This document shows positions 1-25,888 of a stretch of DNA of 64,000 nt, in pieces. Source of the stretch: Anoplopoma fimbria (taxonomy: Eukaryota > Chordata > Actinopteri > Perciformes > Anoplopomatidae). The DNA lies in assembly GCF_027596085.1 (NCBI RefSeq), contig NC_072472.1, forward strand, positions 16,617,971 to 16,681,970, read 5' to 3'. A model generated the notes under the pieces. That model saw only the letters and a program-made list of their open reading frames with translations. It did no database searches and was not told the origin of the DNA. Positions within the stretch are counted from its first letter, which is position 1, and each line of letters opens with the position of its first letter. Made by a program: the position numbers and the translations under genes.

Positions 1-9
1 TTTGCTCAC

Positions 10-3677
<3,668 letters not shown>

Positions 3678-3830
3678 GTCCAGAGAGAAGTGCGGGGGTT
3701 ATTGAAGTTTTGCTGGGTTGCTTTGTGACTGTGATATGAGGATATGAGAAGTTATTCCCCGCCACTCCTATATGAATCTGACTCGCGCTTTTGTCTCATC
3801 AACAATAGATAGACCACATCTCCCCTCACA
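3678..3830 (-). promoter_or_regulatory. plp1: plp1 5' UTR and proximal promoter (approximate)
   Basis: Upstream of the plp1 start on the minus strand there is a TATA-like CATATAGG near 3768-3776. A SOX-type CTATTGTT (AACAATAG on the plus strand, 3801-3808) lies a little further out. SOX10 is an established activator of oligodendrocyte Plp1. The assignment rests on motif inspection only, and the transcription start is unknown. Confidence 0.35.
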
Positions 3831-4780
3831 GACTCACATCTTAAAGTCACAAAGTCCCATTTCAGCTGCCAGTCATTATTTATGGAGCCATGGGTTCAGA
3901 ATGGGGACAGAGAGGTATTTGGTGATATTTACTGTTTTTGAGCTGCTTGAATCCTTTGATTACGCAACTTTTTTTTGTAATTTAGTAGGAATGGGAGTTT
4001 TTGCATGCACACAAAGATTACAGAGATATCAGGTGATACATCCAATCAATTTTTTTTTAATATATGCAATAGATATATCACAACTCTCCATACATTTTTA
4101 CATGTCTTCCCCTCAGAGGTGTTTAATTATTGCGCATGTTGATTTTTCAGTGCACATTTCATCAACTTTTAATGGCTCATCTGTTTATCATCAACATGCA
4201 TGTGTTGTCTGTCTTCAAACACACATGCTAGATGTCAGCAAGATACAACAAGCAGGTCAGAGGGCCCTCAGAGCAACATCCTGAGAAACACAGTGATGAG
4301 GGGTACGCACAGACAAAAGGGTGAAATAAATCGAAACGCCAGTGACTGACATCGATGAAGTTGACTAACAAGGGTGACATTGACGGTCGGGTCCAGCTGC
4401 TGCCCTCCTTCCCTCCCTCCCTCATGTTTGACCCAGTTGATGTCAAAGCTGGGTTCAGTACAAAGGGGCCAGTGTGGAGCAGGAGAAAACACCATTTTTC
4501 TTTCTAGTAGAAGTCCCCTTATCCTATTTTTGCTTTCCCATTTTAAGCCCATGACAAAATTGACATCAATGAATGTTAAGATAAGATAAGATATATAAGA
4601 TAATCCTTTATTAGTTAAAAAACACAGGTGAGCTGTAGACAACCATCATTCCACCAATTGGGCAGGATAATAATCATCTGGTCCCTTTACCAATCAGCAC
4701 ATTTTTGAGACTGATCTGTTGTTGAACATAGATTTACTCCCATTAAGTTGGTATCAATATTGAACCAACTGGCTAGTAGA

Positions 4781-5206
4781 CTCAAAAGAAGACTCAGAGG
4801 ACAGGTCAGCAAATAAAAACACTTTACTGAATTAGGGTTCGGTACACAGGTGATAAATCAGGATAAAGCAAAAGTAACAAATTATCAGGCTGAGACTAAA
4901 TCCAAAATTCCAAAACCAGATTAAACATTAACACCAACACTCCTTGAGACTAACAGAGAACAGGAATGCTGGAACACTAACTATGAGGAGTACAGACAAG
5001 CTGGCACAGATAAAGGGAAGAACAGACTTAATATACAAGGGAGGAAAGGTAATCATGAGCAGATGAAGCCAATCAAGGCGGGGAAGGTAATCACACAGGG
5101 AGGAAACACACAAGGGCGGGAAGTGAAAACACTGGAACGAGAGCCATCAGGTAGGTGCCGAAATAAAACAGGAAATGAGACAAAAACTAAAGACCAGGAT
5201 GTGACA
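4781..5206 (-). mobile_element. LTR-like interspersed repeat (probable fish LTR fragment)
   Basis: Read on the minus strand, the segment starts TGTCACATCCTGGTC. It has a TATA-like TTGTATATTAAG in its middle and a T-rich GTAAAGTGTTTTTATT near its end, then runs out in TCTGAGTCTTCTTTTGAGTC. This resembles LTRs common in teleost genomes. The expected CA terminus and a target duplication were not found, so it is probably truncated. The family is uncertain. Confidence 0.45.
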
Positions 5207-7224
5207 GGTTGGTAATAGCCTTGTGGTTTGGTGAATTGTTTTGTGTGAGTTTACAGTCTGTAGCCTTTTGTCTCTTAAAAAACAGAGAAGACACATGAAG
5301 TAATTAGCATGTAGAAAGGAATAATGACATTAGAACATTCGAGAGCAGATAGGAATGATGCCTTTGAAATCTGAGGGAAAACAATGTGAGAAAAAAAGAG
5401 AGGGGTAGCATTAATTAATCTCGGTACAGCACATGAGAGTGTAGAATGATGTCAGCTTTGCTTTTGAGATGTGAATTAGCAACGTTTTTGACAATCAAAG
5501 GATGGGATTAGGAGGACCAGTTTTGGAGACTTGCAGGCTTTGGTTACATGAGGAGAGCAATTCATTAATTTATGAATTAACTATATTCCCCAAAAGCTGA
5601 TGCAGATGGTGGTCGGGGATGAGAGCTGCTCAGATGATGAATTATTGGGTAACTCTTAATAAGACTGCCTGACAATTATTAGTTAATGCATGAACTGATT
5701 TTTGAACTACCACATTACTCTACAAATGCTATTAAGGTGGATATATCAATATATGTTTAGCATATCACATAGAAAATTGTACCTATATCATGATCAGCAC
5801 CATGGACAGCAGTGACTACATTGTGAGTGTACTATACATCAATGTATGTGACTGTGTTTGCAGTAAGTCTTTGGGATATGGCACAGTGCTCTATCTTTTT
5901 TTTGTCATTTTTATAATTGTTTGCTGCGTGATAGATCGCCAATATTTACGCTCTGCAAGTGGTAATATGCACTATATGCACAATATGGGGGGGCTGTAAA
6001 AACATTTGCTCCACCTTCTGTCCCTGTTATGGTAATGTGTGTTATCTTGTGACAAAATGAACAAACAGGCACCAAACAAACAAACTAGAACTTGGAGGAC
6101 AAAAACACGTCAGGCTCAGTCAGAAGCGAATTCATTGGCGATGACCTCCCGCGGTGATTGCCTGAATTATTTGTTTTACGGCATGATGAAGCAAAGGGAC
6201 GACTGAGCTGTGTTCTCCAACAGGGTGTTTATTTGCCTGCATTTTTGATTGTCTGTTTGTTTGAAGCCTGTGGAAACTGCAACCAGGCGCAGTGCGTTCC
6301 AACATTTCTAAAGATTTTTCCCTAAAACTGCAGGAGGAGCAGAACAACAACAGTTAGAGGCACAAGTAGAACATTAAGGAAAGATGGATAAAGAGGACTG
6401 TGGTGTTGCTTGAGGTAGATAAACATAAGATTGTAACTGATGAGCAATTATAGCAGAGCAACTCGATGAAAACATGCAAAGAAAGAGTGAGGTTTGGAAA
6501 GTGAAGTCATCCTTTGATAGCCTTTAAAGGAAGCTATATACATTTAAGTTACACATGCAGTAATTGTAAATGGTAAAACGTAGTGTTACAATAGCGAAAG
6601 TAGGGAATAGTCATGATCAAGATTGCAAATTGACTTGTTAATGCTAGTAACATAACATTATTCTTTGAAAAGGCAGCTATAATTAGCAAACATACGCTAC
6701 TGGTATACTTAAGGTATGAATTGATTGAAGGTTAATTTTATTGCTTGTCAATTTAATTTGGAACAGGATGAATGTATAACATCTTTTTTCTAAAATGACA
6801 TAGTTCCGTTTTTACCCTGACCCTAAACTAAACCTGATCAACTCCACTTTATTCCTCCCCAGAAAACATTCTATTCACTCATTCTATGTATGAAATTTAA
6901 AGAGTACGCCGCTTATTTAGCATTGCACTCTGGTGACCTTGTCAGATTCATAATCGATTAATAATCAAATCTGAGTTTTCTATTTTATTCCATGCATTCT
7001 TCCATTTTCTCAAAACCTGGTGCCTACATTACCAACAATGACACTTGCCTGCAGACTGATTTGTGGGCGCTACTTGCTGCTAATGTAGCCTTGAGTCCCT
7101 GCTAGTCTCATCCAGAGATGAGGAGCAGGCTACAGAGGTCTGCTAATCTCCCTTCTTTCTAACTTCACACCAACAGATTTATTTTATTTTCAAAGTTGTA
7201 GTCTTCTGCTCAGATTTGTAATTC

Positions 7225-7570
7225 TTCGCTCACACTACGAGCGACTCAGCGACATTCAACAAGTTATTTAATAAAAGCCAGTGACATGAAGCTACAAACT
7301 GGTGCCCGACACAGTGTGACGCGCTACAAATCAAATTGGTCTCAATGTTTTTCAACGCTCCAATGAAGCGCCAACCAATCATATTTTTTTGTTTCACCCT
7401 GTTCTGTTCCATCTAAAAGAAAGCTATTAGCCATTTCCCAGTGTCTGCTGTTACTATTTATAACGACGTTGAAACGTCAATGAGCGGTTGAGCAACGCGT
7501 CAATGGCGACTCGGCGACAATGTAGCCGTCCACACTTGGCCGTTTTGTTGCTCATAGTGTGAACCTAGCA
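7225..7570. mobile_element. MITE-like element with short inverted ends
   Basis: TCACACTACGAGC (from 7230) is mirrored near 7562 by the inverse complement of TCACACTATGAGC, 12 of 13 matching. Subterminal motifs GCGACTCAGCGACA and GCGACTCGGCGACA occur near both ends. The interior is non-coding. Superfamily and target duplication could not be fixed. Confidence 0.45.
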
Positions 7571-7989
7571 TGAGATTTTTTTTATCCACAGACAGCTTGA
7601 TGCAACATTTTTTAACATATGCAGTCTTACATTCCATGAACTGTAAACAGTATTTGATGTTTAATTCTCATGCATTAGCATACATGAGAGGCATTAGCTG
7701 GGGCTAATTTAACTACAACTCTAACACCGACACAGACACTGATTAGATTTTGGACAAAATTTTATACAGTAATGAGTATCCTTTTAAACTTTGTAGACTT
7801 TAAAGGACACAATATTATCCCAACTTTGGACAAGACTCATCTTTAGTTCCAAAAAATCTTTTAATAGTCGTCTCATTTAGATTAAACAACATTATGAGAG
7901 GTTCAAAGAAATCAAATCTCAAAGCTTGATGTCCATCATGTCCATTCAGTAAAGAGTGACCCCTGGATATATATCGTGGTACGCACGGG

Positions 7990-9090
7990 GTCCAAACCAC
8001 TTGGAGTAGGCGCAATAATCTGCACGTTTCATGAAACTCCTTTTTAAATGTGAGTAATTGAGTTGGTATACATACATTTACAGTGTAATTACAATTATCT
8101 TTCTCAAGACCTTACAGTATTCATAAACAAACAACAAATGAAATGTTGGTCTATGTTTAATCTGTACAAAGAAGCCAAGCCAAAAGAAGAAGTTGGTTGG
8201 AGTGGGAAAACACATTTTAAGCTATTCTCTTTTTTATAGTAAAGCAGAAGTTATATTCCTACAATGCATTAAGCAAAATTGTAGACACGTAAAATAAAAA
8301 TATTGCAAGGATACTCAAATAGACTACAATAGATTACACAACACTACAAACTGAATGGTTAATTTCAAACAATTCCTAATTTACATTTTTGTAATGCATT
8401 TCTCAGAACACACCCACACACCCACACACACACAGGAGTGTTGCACTACCAGATAGAAATATTTTTGGATTAACTGGACAATTTTTACCACGTGTGACCA
8501 GTATTTGAGTCAAATTTCCATCCATTGTTGTTATGATTCCACAGTAATGTGAGCGAGTTACAAGGCATTTTAAAGTAATTACAGTAAAAATACATTTCAA
8601 TAATAAGCAATGTACCATGAGAAATATGTATAAAATAGCTTGATAATAATAATAATAATACTAATTATAATACTGCTTTTCAGCTTTTCCAAGATCTCGT
8701 CTCTGTCCACCATGGGTTATAATGTCACTTCGTTCCACGAGATCAAAATAGATATCACAGAGTAAGAAAAAGCTTCCCATACAAATCCAACTGTATAAAC
8801 ATTATACTAAGTTTCTTGCTAGGTAAAGTTCCAAAAAAGCTAAAGTGGAAAATGAAATGCGCTTTTCCTTTTTGTCTGCCTTTGAAAATGATTATTATAA
8901 AATGACTCTGCAGTTAGACTTCCTATTATGAGAGAGCAAAGGCAGAATGTTGGCGGTTGTACACCTTTGGAAAAGACAGAACGAACATATTCAATCCTAT
9001 TTTACCTACACATCCTAAATATAGCTTTACATTTCCGCATTTTATGTACGTCACGCTTCTCCTCCCCATCTTCCCTCAACTCCTGCCAAG
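7990..9090 (-). other. nlgn3: Probable nlgn3 3' UTR
   Basis: Minus-strand sequence directly after the nlgn3 stop codon (9093-9091). No coding frame of note is present. It includes short CA (about 8409-8434) and ATA/ATT (about 8643-8660) repeats. An ATTAAA signal on the minus strand (8161-8156) is one candidate polyadenylation site. The true 3' end cannot be read from sequence alone. Confidence 0.4.
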
Positions 9091-18508
<9,418 letters not shown>

Positions 18509-18562
18509 GGTATGGGCAGGACAGTGCCCTTGCACAGCACAAATGCACACTGTACTTGCCAC

Positions 18563-18682
18563 TCAGTTCCTCTGCACCGACCCTCTTAAACAGACATCAC
18601 TCACTGTGCCTTCGGCTGCGACGGTAATCAAATCCAAGTACACAACAGCCAGGTATGAACCGCCCCCACTTCCACTTTTCAT
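18563..18682 (-). other. 39-codon upstream ORF in nlgn3 leader
   Basis: On the minus strand an ATG at 18682 opens a 39-codon frame (start MKSGSGGGSYLAVVYLDLI) that stops with TGA at 18565-18563, about 54 nt before the nlgn3 start at 18508. It lies wholly in the exon holding the main start. It may reduce main-ORF initiation; peptide function is not implied. Confidence 0.6.
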
Positions 18683-20844
18683 TGCAGTGCACAGAAATCT
18701 GAAAACAAGATGATCAAAAAGATGACACATGAAAACATCAAAACTATGTGAAAATAGCCCGATATATCCTATAACTGGCTAAGTTTTGATAAAAAAAAGT
18801 TTTCTTCCTGTACCTTTAGGGCTCTAAATACATACTTTCTTATATAAACTTAATCAGCATGCCACATCCTCTGTAACGCTCCAATGCTAATAACCTTTTG
18901 GGACAAATTGCAGTCTTAAAGGAGCAAATTTATGCTTCGACATGTACAAATCCCTGAATACTGATCTCTGTGTATCAGTGGTGGAGGAGTTGGGAGGAAT
19001 CTGAAAATCCATCTGCTGTTATGTTGGATTACTGCTGCGAAAACATCTCAAGATAAAAAAAGGTGTTAACATCCCTTTTCTAATGTTAAAGCAGCAAAGT
19101 GAACAGCAAAGAAAGATTAGTATGCATTGAAGGGAGATTAACTGGGGAATTGATATCTGGCTTTTCAGTGTTTAATATGTTTCTAAAACACCAAATATCT
19201 CACATCATAAATATATTTGTATCTTTTTTGTGTCTTACATCCAAGCAACACTGTCAACCACTGACTTGAAGATGAATAATGGAAGCGTCCCAGACAAACA
19301 TGTCTGATAGGACCGCAAGCCCGAACCCCTTCTCATAAAGCAAGTAATTTCAGGTTAAGTGAAGGACTTGAGGCTTAAAGGGAACAAAAAACATTTGGGT
19401 TCAATATTACAGAAAAAGGATCCTTTGACGACGTTTTGAGAAATTGATTTGCGGGAGTCTTCATCTTCTGCAAACCATTTTTTCCTCACTTTTCACTTCT
19501 TTCAACCAACACTAATGGTTAGTCTTTTAATAAAATTGAGGGGTTTTTAATCTGCTCGAAGCCATGAATAAATTCCTGTTGATTCCACATTGATTTCTCT
19601 AATTTCTAATTGAAAAGAATCCTTGATCTAGGATCTGTTAGTTACTCCAGTAATCCAGTAATCAGCAGAGCCTCTGTGTGATGATAGTTTGTCTCGTTAG
19701 TGGTTCACAAGTGTGAACGTCTCAGTAAACAGGGGAATACACATTCACCCTAATGATATGTGCATACTGTATTCAAATAGGGTCTCAAATCTAAACTCAC
19801 CCATGGAGAACTGCAGAGCAAATTGTGTTGCGTGTCTTCCAATTAACTACTTTGTTATCCAAAATGCATCCTGTCTTAGTCCTTATGTTCTGGGATAGCA
19901 GTAAGCATATTATGCTCGACATCAGGTTCTCACTAGCTCGTCAATGAGCAAGAGCAAAAGCAAGCTTGTTAACCTAATCAAATCTATTGACGAGCGCTGC
20001 CTCGAGTATTGCAAAAGACTGCAGCTAAACAGCTCTCTGTCAGTCTGATGAACCTATCTATTAAGACAAGGGGACAATTTCTTCCTCTTAATATGAGAAG
20101 CTAATTAAGCACAGATGTGGTGCAATGGCTGTTCTCTTTCCCTGCAACATTTTCTTTACACCACCAGGAAAGTACACACACATAAAGGCTGCTCATCCTC
20201 TCTTTCCCAGGTGATGGACACAATCATAGTTGTCCTTTTTTTTAAAAGACTGAGTCACATCAAAGTAATATCACACTGGTTCATTTGAGTAATAATGTAC
20301 ATCGCTGCCCTAGGCCAGCTTTATCTGTTTTAATTAACAATTATGAATGTTCCTTATAGCCAGGAAAGGACAAGACTTGTTCGATCCCCTATCTGTTATG
20401 TGACAATGATTTATGGCTCCCAAGACTTTAAATGGACAAGATTGAGAACCAGATTTTTTCTCTGTAGATCGTAGCACATCTCCTAGTTTGAAATTGACAA
20501 CGATAATAAATCATTTAGAGTTATAAATCCTCACTGTTCACAAAACCTGCTGTGAAGTCGTCAATTATCAAATTAGCAGCAACGGCCTGTACAGTGGTCA
20601 ACACCAATCAGGCTTTGTTAGATGTATGTTCCTTACAAAGCAGCCTGTCTCTGCTGGGGCTGCTGTGGATCAACGGGATACACTGAATTCTTACAATGAG
20701 CAGCATTTCCTTTTAAATTTCACATGTATTCATGATATTAGTATCAATAGATGTGTTTTTTTGTTTTGCCATTGGACATTAAATCAAAGTTCTAATTTAA
20801 ATAATCGGAACAAAGCTAAGGTATAGTAATCAGATATACTTTCT

Positions 20845-20903
20845 GTAAGTCGCTTTGGATAAAAGCGTCTGCTAAATGACTGTAATGTAATGTAATGTAA
20901 TGT
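20845..20903 (+). repeat. Fish LINE/SINE 3' tail with (TGTAA)n
   Basis: GTAAGTCGCTTTGGATAAAA followed by GCGTCTGCTAAATGAC and a TGTAA-type pentamer array. This is the conserved 3' end of L2/UnaL2-type LINEs and the SINEs they mobilise. Only the tail is present (5' truncation). A second small copy of the tail lies in reverse orientation at about 29637-29665 in a cchcr1 intron. Confidence 0.75.
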
Positions 20904-21782
20904 TTTGCCTTACAGATTGCACTGCAGGCTACAAAAGCAGCTGAATACTGACTTCAACTGGGCTGCAGAGTATTTCTTCTCCAACTTGTGGTCTGCGATG
21001 GGACAGATGTGGATAAAAGCTTTATAGCTACACCAAATGGGCCATGTAATAAAAATGAGCCATCACTCAGTCGAGTTTGATACACTGCAAGTTTTTTGGG
21101 CAATTTAGAGTGGCAACATGCCCAGCAACAGGAAAGGAAAGAAACACCAGTGACATATGTCTTGCCGGTTAAATGATTGCAATAACTCAGTAACTGATAA
21201 ATTAGTGAAAACAAGATGTTTTACAATCATAACATATAATACTAATAGACTATTTAGACAGATGTTTTTTTTTATGCATCACAGAGGTTGTTTGGGTCAA
21301 AAGTATTTTCTTTTTTTCTGGGACCAAATCTTGTAATTGGTAGCAGTTACAGACCTTTTACAATGATTGCCATAACCATGTTTCTCTACGACCATTGCCA
21401 TCATCGACAGGCACACAATTCAAACACCAATTCACCACTAATAAAATCTCCGGGACAACATCTTATCGATCAGATACTGGTAGCCTGGGGGCCCTTGACA
21501 TGAAAGCATTTTGCCTAGTATGTCAGACAACACTAGGCTACTGGGCTCCCAATGCCCTTGTAATTCGACTGGTGTGGATGAAAACCGTTTCAGTGGATTC
21601 CCCAAACCCCCCATCATTTAGCAGTGCCATAAAGAGGAGCAGGGATTGACGCAGAGGAGAGACTACCTTATAGAGAACATGCAGGTAGCACTCAACATAA
21701 TGGTCAGTCCTTTATAAATGAATGCAAGGACTCAGATCCACAGAGAAAACCAAGCCACAGCCCAGATAGCACCGACACACTG

Positions 21783-21850
<68 letters not shown>
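21783..21850. repeat. (TG)n microsatellite
   Basis: About 68 bp of uninterrupted TG dinucleotides in the nlgn3 5' intron, about 230 bp downstream (in transcript sense) of the putative first exon. Confidence 0.97.
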
Positions 21851-21853
<3 letters not shown>

Positions 21854-22077
21854 GCCTCACGTTGTGACTGGGAAGCTTATTTAATCTGTGTCTAGGACGG
21901 TGTAATATTGGATAAAATGAAGAAAAAAATGATAAAATAGCGAGCAAACACATTCTGCACCACAGCACATCGCTGATCCAAAGCCTTTAGACGAAACAGT
22001 GATCTTAGCAGTAAGTGATCCGTCTGAACAAAGCTCCGTCCCGCGGAGAGAACAACAGAATGATTAGGTTAACTCAC

Positions 22078-22320
22078 CTGCTTTTACTGAGGCGGGTACG
22101 CGCTCCATCTCCACATTTCCTCCATACCATGCCCGTCAGCTTCTCTATAAGACGACGGGGCTGCCGAGTGTGAATAGATGTCGCCCGGGTTTCGGTATCA
22201 AACACACGGATCTGTACTCTTATCTCCTGCTTTGCACAGTCTGTGTGCTTTGCGCATATACGACGCCAAGGTCAGGAGCGCCAACGGTTTTAATGGAGCG
22301 CCCACCATAGAGATCTCTCC
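22078..22320 (-). other. nlgn3: nlgn3 non-coding first exon (5' boundary uncertain)
   Basis: On the minus strand AAAAGCAG is followed by the strong donor GTGAGTTAACC (GT at 22077-22076). The sequence just upstream (22080-22480) is clearly richer in GC and CpG than its surroundings. It lies 3.4 kb upstream of the first coding exon, whose acceptor at 18699 needs a 5' partner. This fits a non-coding first exon and CpG promoter. The transcription start is a guess. Confidence 0.55.
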
Positions 22321-22340
22321 CAGGCGCCCACTGCCAGCGC

Positions 22341-22353
22341 GTTACTAGGCAAC
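22341..22353 (+). promoter_or_regulatory. RFX X-box-like site upstream of nlgn3
   Basis: GTTACTAGGCAAC fits the generic X-box pattern RYYNYY-N(1-3)-RRNRAC. It sits in the CpG-rich segment just upstream of the putative nlgn3 first exon. Motif match only. Confidence 0.35.
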
Positions 22354-24179
22354 CGCCGGGTTACGCCAGTGCATTAAATTCACCCTCCAACAAACCGACG
22401 AAATCCCAATTTAGAAACCATTAAGTAACCACCGTAACCCTCGGACAGCACTCACGTACTCACACGCTTTTTTTGCTCGAGCAAAAACACATCCATTCAT
22501 TTGACCGAAATAAGACAGTGTGAGGCTAAGAAGTGTGCAGGCCCGCAGGGAGAGGAGATGTCCATTTGGAATACATTTGGGTGTTTTTAATTGGCATAAG
22601 CATTCTAATACGTTTTGACAACCGTAAGAAAAAATGTCAAACCCTCCTTAAATTTGTTTTCCCACAGGCAGTGAAAGGTTTTTTTTGTTTTTTTTTTATT
22701 AGATTCATAATCAACTCATCTCCTTGTAGCAAAGTCTAAACAATGAGAGTTTACTAATGAAACGTCTGTTCTCTAATCACTCTGGGAATAAAAAGCACTG
22801 CTAAGAGCCTTGCAATGGCAGCTCTGAAGCATCAAACCCACACTTGTTTAACAAGCAGATTGTACTGGTACTACATGTAAAGACCTTCCCTATTAAACCA
22901 CAAAAGGGAACTGCTTTGAGGCAAAAAAAAATGATCACAAGTGGCAGGAAATGAGTCCAGTGAAGGAAAGCAAAAGTTGCTCCTCTCTCTATTAAACATA
23001 TCTATCTTAGCATCTGAAAAGCATTGGAATGATTGTAGTGGTGCTGTTGCTTCTTGCACTCATTTCTATAGCTTGCTAGCTGATATAATATAATCTATAT
23101 TTCTTTATTTAGGGATTTGAGCTCATCTGTTGAAATCAAAATGTGAATGTCATACTGAAATCTGCCCCGAACATACACTAGAAATATTCTAACATACACT
23201 ATGAGGTATGAGGTGAAGTCCAGACAGTTGCTGACGGAGCAAAGATTTTTCTCACATACGCTTTTTGTATAATGCCCACTGGCAATAGCTGAAATGCTGT
23301 GATTTGAGCTGAGGCATCGTCTTTGCAGAAGAGATGCTGCCTAGTGATGTCTGTTTCAAGCTAGACAACAAAAGCAAGGAAAGCTTTTACAGAGAAAAAT
23401 AGCCCACATTTATTGTCTCATGATGCTCGTTCAGGAAACGACCACTGTTTGATACACTCACAAAGTGGGTTTCTAAAACATATGATATATAGCTCCTATG
23501 TAAATGCGTGGAGATTGTTTGCTTCATTTAAGTTAGTCTTATAGGATAATGCATTCCAGGTCACCTGTGGTTTCAGCAGGGTCTTTATGATTCCTCTACG
23601 TTTTTTAATGAGGGCATATTTCTGTGTGTGTGTGTGTGTGTGTGTACTGGACTTACCAGTATTACCCTTGTGGCATGTGTAGAGTTCCACAAGCACATTT
23701 TGAAAGGAAGACATTTTAATTAAAGACACCATTTCCAGTCCAGATATTTGCAGTCATGGACAGTTTCTTCACTTGAACCTTACAGTAAGTGTGGGCTGAG
23801 TCAGCTTGATTAGTGACAAAGACGTTGCCGTTTCCGTTGCCATGGTGTGCCAGGATATTAATTCTTCTTAAGTGAGAATAAGATAAATATTTTCATTGTC
23901 TATATTAATTGAAAAAATTAAAACACCCAGGGTTGAACTGACATGGCCAGGTCCGTCAAGAGGACTTTTCCCATGAGCATAGCAAAGTCTTGTTAATCTG
24001 TCAGGCATCATATATGTACTTTCTGCATATATTAGCCCCGGTGCATGAACCAAAAGCTAATGTGTGTGGTCAGGGAGGAGTGGTCAGGGAAGACTTTTAG
24101 TTGTCCTTAAAGATGTTCTACTGACATGGCCTCTGTGGTCATGAACACTGCATAGTGACCAAAAAAAATATGCTTTTAC

Positions 24180-24470
24180 AAGTGGCCAAAATGAGCTTCT
24201 GTCGCAGCGTTTCTGAACTCACCCTTAGGATCTGGGTGAGAAGACATCCGAAAAAGGACTGGAAATAGAACTGCCTCTCCCTCAAATTGAAAGGGACGAG
24301 TTGCGGTGGTTTGGGAATCTTCTGAGAGTGGCTTCCAGGCACATTACAACTGAGAGGAGAGCCAGGGGCAAACCTAGCACATCATGGAAAGGATGATATA
24401 TTTCATGTGACCTGGGATCTCCTCTGGATCAGCCAGGAGGTCCTGGAGTTCGTAGCTGAGAAGAAACCAG
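24180..24470 (+). mobile_element. Degenerate LINE fragment (C-terminal end of ORF2)
   Basis: Conceptual translation, with stops and frame breaks, resembles the common fish LINE C-terminus, in which a segment like ERSQLRWLGHL is followed by TRWRDYISRLAWERLGI. Here the readable pieces are LKGTSCGGLGIF and, after a frame change, SCDLGSPLDQPG. It is a dead remnant. Confidence 0.5.
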
Positions 24471-25888
24471 TATATTTTACATTTTTCATGAAAATTCACA
24501 AACCTGTCTCAATTTGAGCTCTGCCTTTATCAAAATGCTCCTTTTATCTGGCATATATGTTGAGCACTGTGGGCAGTGAAGGTCCACCTTGATTAGCTCT
24601 TAAGAATTGTTCAAAGCAACAGAGCTGCATCTTAATTATGCCCTCTGTCTGAAAAGGGTCAGTATTGTCTTTCCCTCTGCTTTGCTCTACAGGACTGCTG
24701 CAGTGTCTTTCGAGTGCTGAGACAATACAATATATGCCCAAATAATGCACAGCACTCCCACTGTTTTCCTCAAACAACCACTTCACTACATTACAAGATC
24801 CACAGTCTTTCATGCTGACATGAGTTGTCTGTCTTGGCAATGTACCTGTATTTTTATACATCTTTTGTTATTTGTTAAGGTATTCATGTGGCCAACCCCT
24901 CTATCCTTTATCTCTTTTATGTTATTGTTTTGTCAGGTTGTATCGATATACGCAATCATTTACGTAAACGAATCGAACTAAAATGTGACTTTGTTCATTG
25001 AATCCACTGTAAATAGATTAGATTAGAGTATATAAAACTTTAATGAACCCCAGTGGGAAAGTGGGTCATGGCAGCTGTGGAGAGGAGGATATACTAGGTA
25101 AGAGCAAACAGAAGTGGCTTCTGAAGGCACCAGAGGAAAATAAAAGATATCAGGAAATACCATATGCGATTATAGCTTTCTGAATAGTGAATATACTGCC
25201 AATCATATAACAAGAATTAGATGCAGTCCTTCATTTGAAGGTGAGCTCGTGTTTGCATGTGTGTGCAAATTGTGCGTCGCTGTAAATGGAGGAAAGTAAA
25301 CACACAGAAATCTGTCAAACTGTGCAAATTCATAATGTAAATTAGTCATACAATAATATAATTATAGAGTTGGAGGTAACAAATGTATAGAGGCACCTCA
25401 AAACACATATTCAGTTACATAATCTAATTATCACCAATTACAATTCAAAGCAGCACTTATTCCCTGCCCCGCATGCTCTGTGCTCCCCTTTCTGCAGGAC
25501 TGGAATATTAAGCAGAAATGGTCTGTTTGTCAGATACCCCTGGGTGTTCCTGAGGTGAGGGAGTCCTAGGCTAAGAAGAAATGACTTAGTTTCAATAACT
25601 TCATGAGGTGCAATTACAGAGTCTCTTTCCAGCTCATCATCACAATAATATCTCTCAGTAAAATGCCTCATGGAACCACCTTCAAGATAATAAAGTGGTA
25701 AATTACCCATTATTAATTTGACAGATAGATATGTGTGAAATATCCCCATCACAGACCTCCTATTGTGGAATACCGTGTGTCAATCAAACTCACATGCTCC
25801 ACCCCTGTGCAACAATATTATGCGTCCGAGGGCTTTTCCTGTCCTGAATTCAGTCTATCAGGTAGGCTGTCACTCTGGTTATGTAGTG

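Larger units (their letters stand above)
3830..7990. other. Intergenic region plp1-nlgn3 without recognised gene
   Basis: AT-rich sequence between the plp1 5' end and the nlgn3 3' end. It holds an LTR-like repeat (about 4781-5206), a short AAGATAAGATAAG... tail fragment ending CCTTTATTAG near 4577-4615, and a MITE-like element near 7225-7570. ORFs are short and show no family feature. Confidence 0.6.
18699..22077 (-). other. nlgn3: nlgn3 5' intron, with LINE tail and TG repeat
   Basis: Intron between the putative non-coding exon and the first coding exon. It contains a fish LINE/SINE 3' tail (20845-20903) and a (TG)n tract (21783-21850). No gene was recognised; the ORFs inside are short. Confidence 0.5.

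Noticed and set aside
3772..4284. 170-codon plus-strand frame near the plp1 promoter
   Set aside because: No domain, AT-rich and low in coding character; it overlaps the minus-strand plp1 upstream region.
18509..18562. Longer nlgn3 start upstream of MWLATF
   Set aside because: The upstream extension begins at GTG, not ATG, on the minus strand, and MWL matches the human start.
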